NCBI RefSeq assembly: GCF_009208735.1
Contig: NZ_WFLJ01000004.1
Location: forward strand, 1 to 64,000
Source of the DNA: Janthinobacterium rivuli
GTDB lineage: Bacteria > Pseudomonadota > Gammaproteobacteria > Burkholderiales > Burkholderiaceae_D
Reading direction: 5' to 3'
Length of the DNA stretch: 64,000 nucleotides
In this document: positions 43,611-52,072 of the stretch, piece by piece
Layout: every line of letters starts with the position of its first letter
How positions within the stretch are numbered: the stretch's first letter is position 1
Made by a program: the position numbers and the translations under genes
Notes under the pieces: model-generated
Told to the model about the DNA's origin: nothing
Databases searched by the model: none
Seen by the model: only the letters and a program-made list of their open reading frames with translations

Positions 43611-45587
43611 ATGTCGCCCGACCCTACGCTCGATTCCAATTGCATCCTGCTCGCCGAAGCCGAAGGCACGACCTTGTTCAGCCATCCGCTGCTCCAGGCC
43701 GTCACGCGCCTGCCCCGTCCCGGCATTGTCATCTTCGTGCACGGCGTCAATTCCGACGGCGAATGGTATGAGCAAGCCGAGCAAGGCCTGTGCGCCGGCC
43801 TGAATACGCGCCTGAAACGCCGCGACGAGGATCTGGCGATCCCCGGCCCGGCCGCCGGGCAGATGCAGACCGCCACCTACGCGCGCGAATTGACGGACGA
43901 CGGTTTCCTCAACCCCAAGCGCAACGCCACCACCTTCCTGCAGGCGGACGATGCCAATTCGCCCGTGATCCGCTTCCGATGGGGTTACAAGGCCAATGGC
44001 GAGGAGTTGCAGGCATTTGGCGACGGCATCTATCTCAACGAAAAGAATTACTGGGGCGGCGGACCGTTCGCCAACGGCTGCAGCGCCCTGCCCGACCTGT
44101 GGGGCCAGGGCTTGTCCGAGGAACTGTTCCTGTGGATGCATATCCAGCACATGAACCCGACGAATGACCGGCAAGTGTATGCGTGTCCGCCGCGCCCGTA
44201 TTTCGTGTTCGCCGCCTGGCGCCTGGCGCGCCTCGTGCAGTCGATCAGGGCTTGCCAGCACGACGCGCCCGTCACCATCGTCTGCCATAGCCAGGGCAAT
44301 ATGGTGGCCATGGCGGCCGCCTTTCTCGGCGAAACGCTGGGCGCTTCCGCCGTGGCCGACAGTTACGTGCTGTGCAACCCGCCCTACAGCCTGCTCGACA
44401 GCAATTTCACGGAAAACTGGGTCAGCGGCCATTTGACGGACGAACATGGCAACACGGGCCGGCAAAAGTACGAAGCCCGCACGCAAACCTTGAAAGCGTT
44501 TTTCAACATCCTGCGCACACGCTCGGCCATGCAGCAGGATGCCGACTTGGTCGACGAGTGCAGCGCCAATCGCAAGCCTGAACGCAAGGACAGCTACACG
44601 GCCGCGTTCGACCGCGCAGACCACGGCTTGCATGGCTCCACCTATGGCAGGGTCACCCTGTACTTCAATCCGCACGACCAGGTGATTTCGGCCACGCCCG
44701 TGCAGGGCATAGGCTGGCGCGGCATGTCGGCGCAGGAAATTGCCGATACGGGCGGCGAAGGCGTCTTCACGCAGCGCGTGTTTGCGCAAAACCACCTTGT
44801 TGGCCAGGAAAATGAAAAGGACTACGATATCTGGCAGCGCCATGGCCAGCCCTTGACGCCGGACAGCCTCGATTTCTGGCACCCGCGCTCACTGGTCGCC
44901 GAGTACTCGATCGAAAAGGGCATGCGGGCCAGCAAAGGCATCGGGCGCAAAATCCTGACCTTTTTGTTCGCGCCCATCGTCATCATTCTCGCCAAGACTG
45001 CCGGCACGCGCATCAACGCCCTGCCACCCAAGTCCTGGCGGCTGCCGATGAAGGCGCCCAGGCTGCCCGAGGCATTCCTGCCGCACTCGAAGCGCTTTGC
45101 CGACATCAGCGATCAGTTTGACGAAGGCTGCGATGCCCCGGCCGACTCCCTGCACAAGGACCGCGCCGCCGAAGCCGATGGCGCGTATGCGCCCTACCGT
45201 TCCCAGGGTAAGGGCGATGCGCAAACCGAGGCGGCGCTGCGCTATGAACAGAACGCCATGCTGCGCATGCAGGCCAGGCGCGACGGCTGGGTGGAAAAAG
45301 GCAAGCCTGTGACGGCGGTGGACAAGCCGGAGGAGGCTAGCAAGGAATTCAATGCCTGGCGCAAGAACGAAATTCAGAACTACCTGGCCGCCAACATCGA
45401 CACCCACGCCACCGATCACTCAACCATCATGACCAATCCCGAGCATGCGCAGAAGGCGCTGGCGTATGACGTGGCGGTGGGGGTGTGCACGATCAGGCAG
45501 GAGGCGTTGCGCGAGTTACGAGTAGCGGCGGATTGGAGGTTGTTAGAGCCTCTCAATGCCACCGATGATAGCGCCGAGTTTTTTTGA
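43611..45587 (+). CDS. Tle3-like type VI secretion lipase effector
   Basis: A 658-residue alpha/beta hydrolase of the DUF3274/Tle3 family, antibacterial phospholipases delivered into the target periplasm by type VI secretion. The front FVHGVNSDGEWYEQAEQGL is the family oxyanion region; the nucleophile is S227 in TIVCHSQGNMVAMAA. GRVTLYFNPHDQVISATPVQ supplies the acid region, and a short hydrophobic stretch (about residues 445-460) follows. The frame stops at 45585-45587 inside a T7 run; with one T fewer it would continue 53 residues to 45745-45747, overlapping the adaptor gene. No vgrG and no recognisable separate immunity lipoprotein is nearby. Confidence 0.85.
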   Translation: MSPDPTLDSNCILLAEAEGTTLFSHPLLQAVTRLPRPGIVIFVHGVNSDGEWYEQAEQGLCAGLNTRLKRRDEDLAIPGPAAGQMQTATYARELTDDGFLNPKRNATTFLQADDANSPVIRFRWGYKANGEELQAFGDGIYLNEKNYWGGGPFANGCSALPDLWGQGLSEELFLWMHIQHMNPTNDRQVYACPPRPYFVFAAWRLARLVQSIRACQHDAPVTIVCHSQGNMVAMAAAFLGETLGASAVADSYVLCNPPYSLLDSNFTENWVSGHLTDEHGNTGRQKYEARTQTLKAFFNILRTRSAMQQDADLVDECSANRKPERKDSYTAAFDRADHGLHGSTYGRVTLYFNPHDQVISATPVQGIGWRGMSAQEIADTGGEGVFTQRVFAQNHLVGQENEKDYDIWQRHGQPLTPDSLDFWHPRSLVAEYSIEKGMRASKGIGRKILTFLFAPIVIILAKTAGTRINALPPKSWRLPMKAPRLPEAFLPHSKRFADISDQFDEGCDAPADSLHKDRAAEADGAYAPYRSQGKGDAQTEAALRYEQNAMLRMQARRDGWVEKGKPVTAVDKPEEASKEFNAWRKNEIQNYLAANIDTHATDHSTIMTNPEHAQKALAYDVAVGVCTIRQEALRELRVAADWRLLEPLNATDDSAEFF

Positions 45588-45747
45588 GTATTACGACAGC
45601 GGAGAATTCAAAAAAACATCTTTATACAAATGGGCTAACGCCAAAGACAGCCCTGCCAGAAAACCGAAAAGCATCGTTGACGAGCGTCAGAATGCTAGGC
45701 CTGCCGACCATTCCACCAACTTTGCGCTAAGGACTGACGGTGCGTAA
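45579..45747 (+). other. T7 tract and out-of-frame continuation of the effector
   Basis: Seven T at 45579-45585, then an open frame reading FFEYYDSGEFKKTSLYKWAN and ending HSTNFALRTDGA at a TAA (45745-45747) that overlaps the adaptor GTG (45740). The frame is protein-like and contiguous with the effector if the tract is one base shorter. The cause may be a real frameshift, a phase-variable tract or a sequencing error. Confidence 0.7.
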
Positions 45748-47206
45748 GTTCATTGCCACGCCGCGCCAGCGACTGGCCTGGGCGCTCGCCGTATCTTTCA
45801 TTGTCATTTGTCTTGTGCTCTGGCTCAACTGGCCAAGCTATGCAGGTCACCAGACTATCCATTCACCTGGAGAACTCATGAAACAGTTCCTTGCGCTGCC
45901 CATGCTCGCCGCTTTCTCCCTATTTGCGCTATTGACGGCCTGCGCCGTGCAGCCTGCGCAGAAAGAAGACGATCACCCAACAAGCACGGCCCACGTTCCC
46001 TTCCGGGCACAAGTGGTGGGCCTGCAGTGGCTCAATCCCCTGCAGCGGCTCGACTATCCGACCGAGTGGCAGCTGCTATGGACGTTGGGATTGGCAAAAC
46101 CCAACAAGAATGACGATATGGTCAGGACGGATCCCAGGGGCTTCAGTACCTTGCAGGCCGTCGCCCCCATTGCTCACGATCTCGATGGCACGGAAACGTT
46201 CAAGGGCTATCACTATAAATATGTGCGGAAATTAACCAGTCTATTTCATGACATTTACTACTCCAGCCCCACCTACTTTTATCGGGTATATCCCAAGGAT
46301 CAAAAACAGAACTGGCGCGAACTGGCAGGCATCCGCGTGGAATATGCCCTGCCTGCGGGTAAGTTGGACCCAGAAGAGGCAAGAAACACTACGCGCGAAC
46401 GCATCACCGACACCTTCAGCATCGGCAATGTCAATTTCCCCACCCTCTGGACCCGCGCAACCCCACCCGACGTGCGCATCACCCTGGGCGGCAACAATGC
46501 AGGCTTCGTCTCCCTGCAAGCCGCGCTGGCCTATCTGGAAGCGCATCCGCAGCAAACCGTATGGGTCATGAACTGGGATGCGCCGAGCCGGCCGAAGACC
46601 ATGCAGATCAATGAAAACCTGGTGCTGCTGGTGCTGGCCGGCCCTGATTACAAAACGGAGCGGGCGGCGCTGGCGTGGATAGGCTATCCTGCTACGAAAA
46701 ATGTGGCGGACTTTGAACTGGCCAAGGACAAGCCGCCACGCGCCGTGCAAGCGTGGCAGGCCGTGTTTGCCGAAGCGGCGCGCCATGGCGGCAAGACGGA
46801 AGAAGACATCGGCTACGTCATCCACGATGCCAATAAAACCCTGCCCACGTCATCCGACCGTCTGGGCCAGCTGGCGCATTCGCTGACGCTGGAAGTAGCG
46901 GATTTCGACTTCCTGCCGCAGACCTTCAATACACCCGCCCTACTGGGCGAGATGGGCGCCGGCACGGCGCTGACCAATGTCGCCCTGGGCATCGCCCATG
47001 CGAACCACGTCGGCAAGCCGGTGCTGGTGGCGGGCACCAGCGATCCTGCCAGCGTCACGGGCGTGCTGGTGTCGCCGCCGGCCACGGTGCGGCCCATCAA
47101 TCACGACAAACCGTGGTTCCGCGCGCGCGGCGAAAACCATGCGTATCTGCCGTGGTGGGGCATCCGCCACGACGCGGCGGACGATATGCAGGGCTATTCC
47201 AAATAA
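45740..47206 (+). CDS. Type VI lipase adaptor (Tla3 / DUF2875) protein
   Basis: A protein of 488 residues from GTG 45740 or 442 residues from ATG 45878. DUF2875 signature stretches are QVVGLQWLNPLQRLDYPTEW, VRITLGGNNAGFVSLQAALA, VWVMNWDAPSRPKTMQINEN and FRARGENHAYLPWWGIR. In enteroaggregative E. coli the DUF2875 protein Tla3 binds Tle3 in the periplasm and loads it onto the secretion machine. From 45740 the N-terminus has a membrane anchor (about residues 13-29); from 45878, preceded by GGAG, it begins with a lipoprotein signal (FALLTAC). Both are plausible. The GTG overlaps the frame-restored effector stop. Confidence 0.85.
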   Translation: MRKFIATPRQRLAWALAVSFIVICLVLWLNWPSYAGHQTIHSPGELMKQFLALPMLAAFSLFALLTACAVQPAQKEDDHPTSTAHVPFRAQVVGLQWLNPLQRLDYPTEWQLLWTLGLAKPNKNDDMVRTDPRGFSTLQAVAPIAHDLDGTETFKGYHYKYVRKLTSLFHDIYYSSPTYFYRVYPKDQKQNWRELAGIRVEYALPAGKLDPEEARNTTRERITDTFSIGNVNFPTLWTRATPPDVRITLGGNNAGFVSLQAALAYLEAHPQQTVWVMNWDAPSRPKTMQINENLVLLVLAGPDYKTERAALAWIGYPATKNVADFELAKDKPPRAVQAWQAVFAEAARHGGKTEEDIGYVIHDANKTLPTSSDRLGQLAHSLTLEVADFDFLPQTFNTPALLGEMGAGTALTNVALGIAHANHVGKPVLVAGTSDPASVTGVLVSPPATVRPINHDKPWFRARGENHAYLPWWGIRHDAADDMQGYSK

Positions 47207-47218
47207 GGCGCTGCGGTG

Positions 47219-47449
47219 CTACACGGCCCGCACGCCGCGCCACAGCTGACGCTGGCCCATGTTCACCCGTTCCATCTCGCCCGAGGCCAGCAGCCGTTCC
47301 AGCGCGGCCTCGACCACGTCCGGCGGAAAACCGCCGCCCAGCCACCACTGCGCAACGCCTTCGGGCGTGTCGACGCCGTGCGGGCGGATGGCCAGGTAGG
47401 CGCGGATCTGGCCGCTGACGGTCTCGATGTCGGTGTCGTTTTGTGTCAT
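47219..47449 (-). CDS. Small winged-helix-like hypothetical protein
   Basis: A 76-residue protein: MTQNDTDIETVSGQIRAYLA, RPHGVDTPEGVAQWWLGGGF, then ALERLLASGEMERVNMGQRQLW. The layout (helices, then a LLASGEMERV-type turn and a beta wing) suggests a small winged helix, as in many partner-binding or regulatory proteins. Start is ATG 47449; the upstream in-frame residues (to 47467) are not expected. Convergent with the adaptor gene; function unknown. Confidence 0.6.
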   Translation of the reverse strand: MTQNDTDIETVSGQIRAYLAIRPHGVDTPEGVAQWWLGGGFPPDVVEAALERLLASGEMERVNMGQRQLWRGVRAV

Positions 47450-47505
47450 ATCAATCCTTGTGGGCAAAGTTGCGAAGATTCCGGCAAGGCAGTCGCCCGC
47501 GTCCC

Positions 47506-48954
47506 TTACTCGCCCTGCTCCGGCGCCCGCCCGATCTCGCCATCGAGATTGGCCAGGAACCAGGCCAGCGACGACATCAGCGCCACGTTGCGCTTCAGGT
47601 TCTCCGGGTCAACCTTGTCCAGCGTGTCGGCCGGCGTGTGGTGATAGTGGAAGTAGCTGTGGCTGTCGACCAGCGGCTCGAAGCTGGGCACGCCACCCGT
47701 TTCCAGGCGGTGCAAGTCGCCCGTGCCCAGCGCGTCGCGGCGCGTGAAGGCGTGCGCGCCCATCGGCTGCAGGGCGGCGCGCAGGGGCGCGAACAGTTTT
47801 TCCGACTTCGGCCCCACGCTGGCGAGGATGCCGAACGGGCGGCCGGCGCCGCTGTCCATCTCGATGGCGGCATACTGCTTGCCCAAAGCCTGCTTGTGCG
47901 CCTCGAAATACGCCTGGCCGCCACGACCGCCATTTTCCTCGTTCATCCAGGCGATCACGCGGATGGTGCGACGTGGGCGGTAGTCGAGCTTTTTCAGGGT
48001 TTCCACCACGCCCATGGCCGCCACCACGCCGGCGCCGTCGTCGTGCGCGCCCGTGGCCAGGTCCCAGGAATCGAGGTGGCCCGACACCACCACCACTTCG
48101 TCGGCCTTGTCCGTGCCCGGCCAGTCGGCGATCACGTTGTAGCTGTCCGCTTCCGGCAGGTTTTTCGGCGTCAGGGTCAGGTGCATTTTCAGGGGGCCGC
48201 GCGCGGCCAGGCGGCCGATCAGCAAGGCGTCTTCCACGGTGACGGCGGCGGCGGGAATGCGCTTATTCTCGTCCAGGCCCGTGGCGCCCGCGTGCGGGAT
48301 GCGGAAATTCGCGCCGCCGACCGAGCGCACCAGCGCGGCGGCCGCGCCCAGGTCGGCCGCCGCCTTCGGTCCGAGGAAGCGCGCGCGCGAACCCTGGCCA
48401 TAGGTGACGCCGGCCAGGCCCCGCTCGGCCATCTCCTGGTCGAACGGCGTGTCGATCAGCACGATGGAGCCCTTCACTTCCGAGGCGCGGGCCTTGAGTT
48501 CATCCAGGCTCTTGACGATGATCACGGGCGCCGTCAGGCCGGCGGCCGGGGTGGCGCCGGAGCCGCCCAGGGCGGTGAGCACCACGCGCTGCGACACGCC
48601 CTGCGGACGGCCCGCGTAGTCGACGATTTCCGCCGTTTCCACGCCGCGCACCCAGTGCGGCACCTTCACGGGCTGCAAGGTGACGGTGGCGCCCAGCTGG
48701 CGCATGGTGTCGGCCACCTGCCGCACGGCGGCGGCCGCGCCGGCGGAACCGGACAGGCGCGGGCCGATCAGATCCGTCATGTCGGCCAGGCGGGCATACG
48801 CCCAGTCGCTTTGCAGCGCCGTGTCGCGCACCTGCGCCAGCGCCTGCGGCGCATTGCCCGGCGCGGCGGCAAAGGCGCCGGCGCTGACGATGCAGCCAAG
48901 GGCAAGGGATACGGCGGAACGGCGCAGTGGCGCGCCAGTCAAGACGATATGCAT
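47506..48954 (-). CDS. M28-family zinc aminopeptidase, exported
   Basis: A 482-residue peptidase with a signal peptide (SLALGCIVSAGAFA, cleavage near residue 29) and an M28 catalytic domain. Zinc ligands are seen in VSGHLDSWD (His), TGAHDDGAGVVA (Asp), AWMNEENGGRGG (Glu pair), IEMDSGAG (Asp) and SYFHYHHTPADTLD (His). A protease-associated-like insert lies between the signal and the catalytic part. It should remove N-terminal residues from peptides in the periplasm or outside. Monocistronic. Confidence 0.88.
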   Translation of the reverse strand: MHIVLTGAPLRRSAVSLALGCIVSAGAFAAAPGNAPQALAQVRDTALQSDWAYARLADMTDLIGPRLSGSAGAAAAVRQVADTMRQLGATVTLQPVKVPHWVRGVETAEIVDYAGRPQGVSQRVVLTALGGSGATPAAGLTAPVIIVKSLDELKARASEVKGSIVLIDTPFDQEMAERGLAGVTYGQGSRARFLGPKAAADLGAAAALVRSVGGANFRIPHAGATGLDENKRIPAAAVTVEDALLIGRLAARGPLKMHLTLTPKNLPEADSYNVIADWPGTDKADEVVVVSGHLDSWDLATGAHDDGAGVVAAMGVVETLKKLDYRPRRTIRVIAWMNEENGGRGGQAYFEAHKQALGKQYAAIEMDSGAGRPFGILASVGPKSEKLFAPLRAALQPMGAHAFTRRDALGTGDLHRLETGGVPSFEPLVDSHSYFHYHHTPADTLDKVDPENLKRNVALMSSLAWFLANLDGEIGRAPEQGE

Positions 48955-49131
48955 GTGATTTCAGTTCCAGTCAACAAGGTCGTAGCGGGTACGCCTTGGC
49001 CAGGGGGCAAGGCGCGACTTTTCCCACGATAGCGTATTTATTCTGTCACTGCAGCAACTTTTAAGGGATCGATTGCCTGTTCCCCCCGGAGTCGATTACC
49101 ATCAGGATCGTGATCGCTACCGGATACCGCC

Positions 49132-49662
49132 ATGCTCAAGGGAACACTTTGCACCATCCGGCATTTGCAGGCCGCCGACCTGAATACCTATATTTCCCTC
49201 GTCAACGACCTGCCCTCGCGCGGCGAGTTCTTTTCGATGCAGTTCAAGTCGCCCGAGGCCATGCGGCGCGACTTTCTGCAAACGGGCTTCGTCACCGAGG
49301 ATAGCGAACTGTTCCTCATCGAGGACAAGGCCCAGCACATCATCGGCACGATCACGCACTTCAAGAGCCGCACGCCAGCCGCGCGCGAGATCGGCTACCG
49401 CCTGTTCGACCGGCAGCGGGACGGACAGGGCTACATCAGCGAAGCGACGCGCCTGCTGGTCGACTACCTGTTCAAGGCCTATCCGTATCACCGGCTGGAG
49501 CTGCTGATGGACCCGCTGAACGTCGGCTCCGAACGCATCGCGCAAAAGAACGGCTTTACCCAGGAAGGCTTGATGCGCCAGGCCTTCTTCATCAACGGCG
49601 TGATGCGCGATGTCAAAATGTACAGCCTGCTGCGTCCCGAATGGCAGGCGCGGGCGCGCTGA
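49132..49662 (+). CDS. GNAT acetyltransferase, RimJ/RimL type
   Basis: A 176-residue N-acetyltransferase: CTIRHLQAADLNTYISLVND at the start, then IIGTITHFKSRTP, the acetyl-CoA-binding region EIGYRLFDRQRDGQGYISEA, and HRLELLMDPLNVGSERIAQK followed by KNGFTQEGLMRQAFF. This RimJ/RimL-like group acetylates protein N-termini, amino acids or antibiotics; the substrate here cannot be told. The phage- and host-like flanks give no further clue. Confidence 0.82.
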   Translation: MLKGTLCTIRHLQAADLNTYISLVNDLPSRGEFFSMQFKSPEAMRRDFLQTGFVTEDSELFLIEDKAQHIIGTITHFKSRTPAAREIGYRLFDRQRDGQGYISEATRLLVDYLFKAYPYHRLELLMDPLNVGSERIAQKNGFTQEGLMRQAFFINGVMRDVKMYSLLRPEWQARAR

Positions 49663-49782
49663 CTTGTTACCGTCGAGGCAGGATTGTAATAAGTTGTATT
49701 AGACGTGGAACAAGCGGGGAGCAGCAGATATAGTCCAGTCCATGCAGATCATTGTGATCTCGCCGGAATGGAAGGAAATGCC

Positions 49783-50232
49783 ATGTTGAACAAGAAACTC
49801 CTGGGTGCGGTAATGGTAGCGGCAGTGGCTGTGTCTTCGGCCGCAGTCGCCGGTGACCGCGACTTCAATACCGTTGCAGGCGCCGTTGTCGGAGCGGCCA
49901 TTGGCAACAGCACCGGCGGGCGCAATGGCGCGATCGTCGGTGGCGTGCTTGGCGCCGCCGTCGGCAACAGCATCAGCACGAATGACCGCTATTACGACCG
50001 TGGCGGCTATCGCGGCGGTTACCGCGAAACCTATTATGCGCCGGCGCCGCAGCCCGTGTACTACGCCCCTGCCCCGCAGCCCGTGTATTACGCCCCGCCA
50101 CCGCGCTACTACGGCCCGCCGGCTGTCGTCTACGTGCAACCGGGCCGCGGCTACTACCGCGACCATGGCCGCCGCGACTACTATGACCGAGACTACCATG
50201 ACCGCGGTCATGGCTGGGGCCATCGCCGTTAA
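49783..50232 (+). CDS. Glycine-zipper (2TM) outer-membrane-type protein with Tyr/Pro repeats
   Basis: A 149-residue protein: signal peptide to about VSSAAVA-G (residue 24), a glycine-zipper segment TVAGAVVGAAIGNSTGG and AIVGGVLGAAVGNS (about residues 29-62), then a Tyr/Pro/Arg-rich tail with the repeat YYAPAPQPV in tandem and an RD/HD-rich end. Similar proteins (YMGG-like/Rickettsia 17 kDa-like zipper) sit in or near the outer membrane. ATG 49783 is preceded by GGAA. A terminator follows at 50259-50292. Confidence 0.75.
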   Translation: MLNKKLLGAVMVAAVAVSSAAVAGDRDFNTVAGAVVGAAIGNSTGGRNGAIVGGVLGAAVGNSISTNDRYYDRGGYRGGYRETYYAPAPQPVYYAPAPQPVYYAPPPRYYGPPAVVYVQPGRGYYRDHGRRDYYDRDYHDRGHGWGHRR

Positions 50233-50258
50233 GCGCCGCCCTGCGCCTGCACCATGAA

Positions 50259-50292
50259 AAACCTGCGCCAGCCTGCTGCCGCAGGTTTTTTT
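50259..50292 (+). terminator. Intrinsic terminator
   Basis: AACCTGCG - 12-base loop - CGCAGGTT followed by a T run; ends the glycine-zipper gene transcript. Confidence 0.85.
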
Positions 50293-50381
50293 GCGTCACC
50301 GGCAAGGTATCGCCCCTGCACAATATCGGCTAAGCTGTATCCTATGATCAACATTGCTGGCCGCCTGGACCGCACCAACCG

Positions 50382-51332
50382 ATGCATTTAATCAAAGACG
50401 AGCTCGATTTCGGCCCCTGGCTAGACGCCGCCGCCGGCAGCAGCGTGGGCGCCGGTCCCCTGCCGCGCCGCGAGAACCAGGACAATTTCCTGCTGATCGA
50501 TGCGACGGGCCACGCCGTCTGCCTGTCGCGCCAGGCGCCGTTCCACTGCCAGGTGCCCGGCTGGCCGCGCGGCCATGTGCGCGCCGCCGTGCTCGACGGC
50601 ATGGGCGGCCACGGCCAGGGGCGCGAAGCGGCGGAAGCGGCCGTGCAAGGCTTGCTGGCCATGCCCGCCTGTCTCGATACGGCCAGCCTGGCAACCCGGC
50701 TCGACCAGTTGCACACGCGCTTGCAGGACACCTTCGCCAGGACGGCACCCGACCAGGCGCGTCCGCCCGGCACCACGCTGACCTTGCTGGAAGTGCCGCC
50801 CGGCGAAGCGCCGCTGCTGTATCACGTGGGCGATTCGCGCCTGTATGAAATTGCCGACGGGGCGGCCGGCATCCTCACCGTCGATCACGTGCCGGCCACC
50901 GCCTACGCCATGCGCGGCGCGCTCGACGAGACGCGCTGGCGCGCCGCCGTGCATGGCGAACACCACCCGCAAATCTCGCAGGCCTTCATCTTAGGCAACG
51001 CCATCAGCGACAGCTTGCAGCTCGACAAGCCCCTGCGCGGCCTCGATGCGGCCACCCTGCCGCCCTTCCTCGCCCACCTGGGCGACCGCCGCGTGTTGCG
51101 CGTACGCCCAGGCACCCACTATCTGCTGGCCAGCGACGGTTTCTGGGCCTGCGGGGATCCGCTCGCTCTTACGGCCCGCTGGCCCGCCCTGTGTGCGGGC
51201 AAGACTGCGGCACAGGCCGTCAGCGCCCTGTTCGAGGACTTTCTCGCCCGACCGCCAAAAGGCTTGTATAGCGACAACATCACCATGCTGGCGCTGCGCT
51301 TCGATGCGGAGTTCACCGCCCCAGGCGGCTAG
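50382..51332 (+). CDS. PP2C-type Ser/Thr protein phosphatase
   Basis: A 316-residue PPM/PP2C phosphatase. Metal-binding motifs in order: RRENQDNFLLID (residues ~25-38), AAVLDGMGGHGQGREAAE (~67-84), YHVGDSRLYEIADG (~147-160), LASDGFWACGDPL (~248-260) and the final DNITMLALRF (~300-309). It would remove phosphates placed by a Hanks-type kinase. A kinase gene (60339-62651) and an FHA gene (52073-53644) lie in the same window and could form one circuit. Convergent with a DUF2177 gene; the two stops overlap by 20 bases. Confidence 0.88.
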   Translation: MHLIKDELDFGPWLDAAAGSSVGAGPLPRRENQDNFLLIDATGHAVCLSRQAPFHCQVPGWPRGHVRAAVLDGMGGHGQGREAAEAAVQGLLAMPACLDTASLATRLDQLHTRLQDTFARTAPDQARPPGTTLTLLEVPPGEAPLLYHVGDSRLYEIADGAAGILTVDHVPATAYAMRGALDETRWRAAVHGEHHPQISQAFILGNAISDSLQLDKPLRGLDAATLPPFLAHLGDRRVLRVRPGTHYLLASDGFWACGDPLALTARWPALCAGKTAAQAVSALFEDFLARPPKGLYSDNITMLALRFDAEFTAPGG

Positions 51333-51732
51333 CGGCCAGATAACCGGCCGTCGCCGACACGCCCGACAACACGGTGCCCCAGGCCATGTCGATCACCGTC
51401 AAGGCCAGCGGCCAGTCGCGCAAGGTCGCATAGTTGCTCAAGTCATAGGTGCCATAGGCAAGCAGACCGAGCAGCGCGCCCAGTGCCGCCGCCGTGCGCC
51501 CGCGGCGCGCGCGCAGTCCGGGCAGGATGGCAAAGACCAGCAAACCCGCCACGTACAGCAGATAAAACAACACGGCCGGCGCCCAGCGGGGAGACGCCGC
51601 CAGCAGCGGCCCCAGCGCCGCGGCGTACACGGGTTTCATCAGCACCGCCAGCCACAGGGCATCGATGGCGAGGAAGGCGCACAAGGTGGCGCCATAGGCA
51701 ATGGCAAGCTGGAGCGGGCGTTGGACGGACAT
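51313..51732 (-). CDS. DUF2177-family membrane protein
   Basis: A 139-residue protein with four membrane helices: AIAYGATLCAFLAIDALWLA, a second around VLFYLLYVAGLLVFAI, a third around ALGALLGLLAYGTYDL and a fourth at the end. The motif GTYDLSNYATLRDWP followed by DMAWGT is the signature of the DUF2177 family, whose function is unknown. ATG 51732 (MSVQRPLQLA) has a GAGA site upstream. It overlaps the PP2C gene end by 20 bases. Confidence 0.8.
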   Translation of the reverse strand: MSVQRPLQLAIAYGATLCAFLAIDALWLAVLMKPVYAAALGPLLAASPRWAPAVLFYLLYVAGLLVFAILPGLRARRGRTAAALGALLGLLAYGTYDLSNYATLRDWPLALTVIDMAWGTVLSGVSATAGYLAASRLGR

Positions 51733-52072
51733 GATCGTCTCTCGATTCAAGCGTTGGGGGAACGGCTGTGCCAGCATAATGCAAAACACCCCTGGCTCGC
51801 ATCGAGGACGTAAAAATGCCCGCCCCGCGCGCACGTGCATTGATGGGCAGCGACTCCTTGCAATATCAAAATAACATATCCAGAAAGATATAAAATGTGT
51901 TTTTGAGCAATAGTTTCCATGGCATGCATGACGCGGTGTGACGAGGGACATGAATTTGGGCAAAAAGAGCGCATTCCGGCGCTGCGGAAGTTGCCAAGCG
52001 GGCGCAAAAGCGCGTAAGCTCTCATGTATAACAGAGGGCAAAAAGTCCCCGCTCGATTCGAGTCAGAATGTC

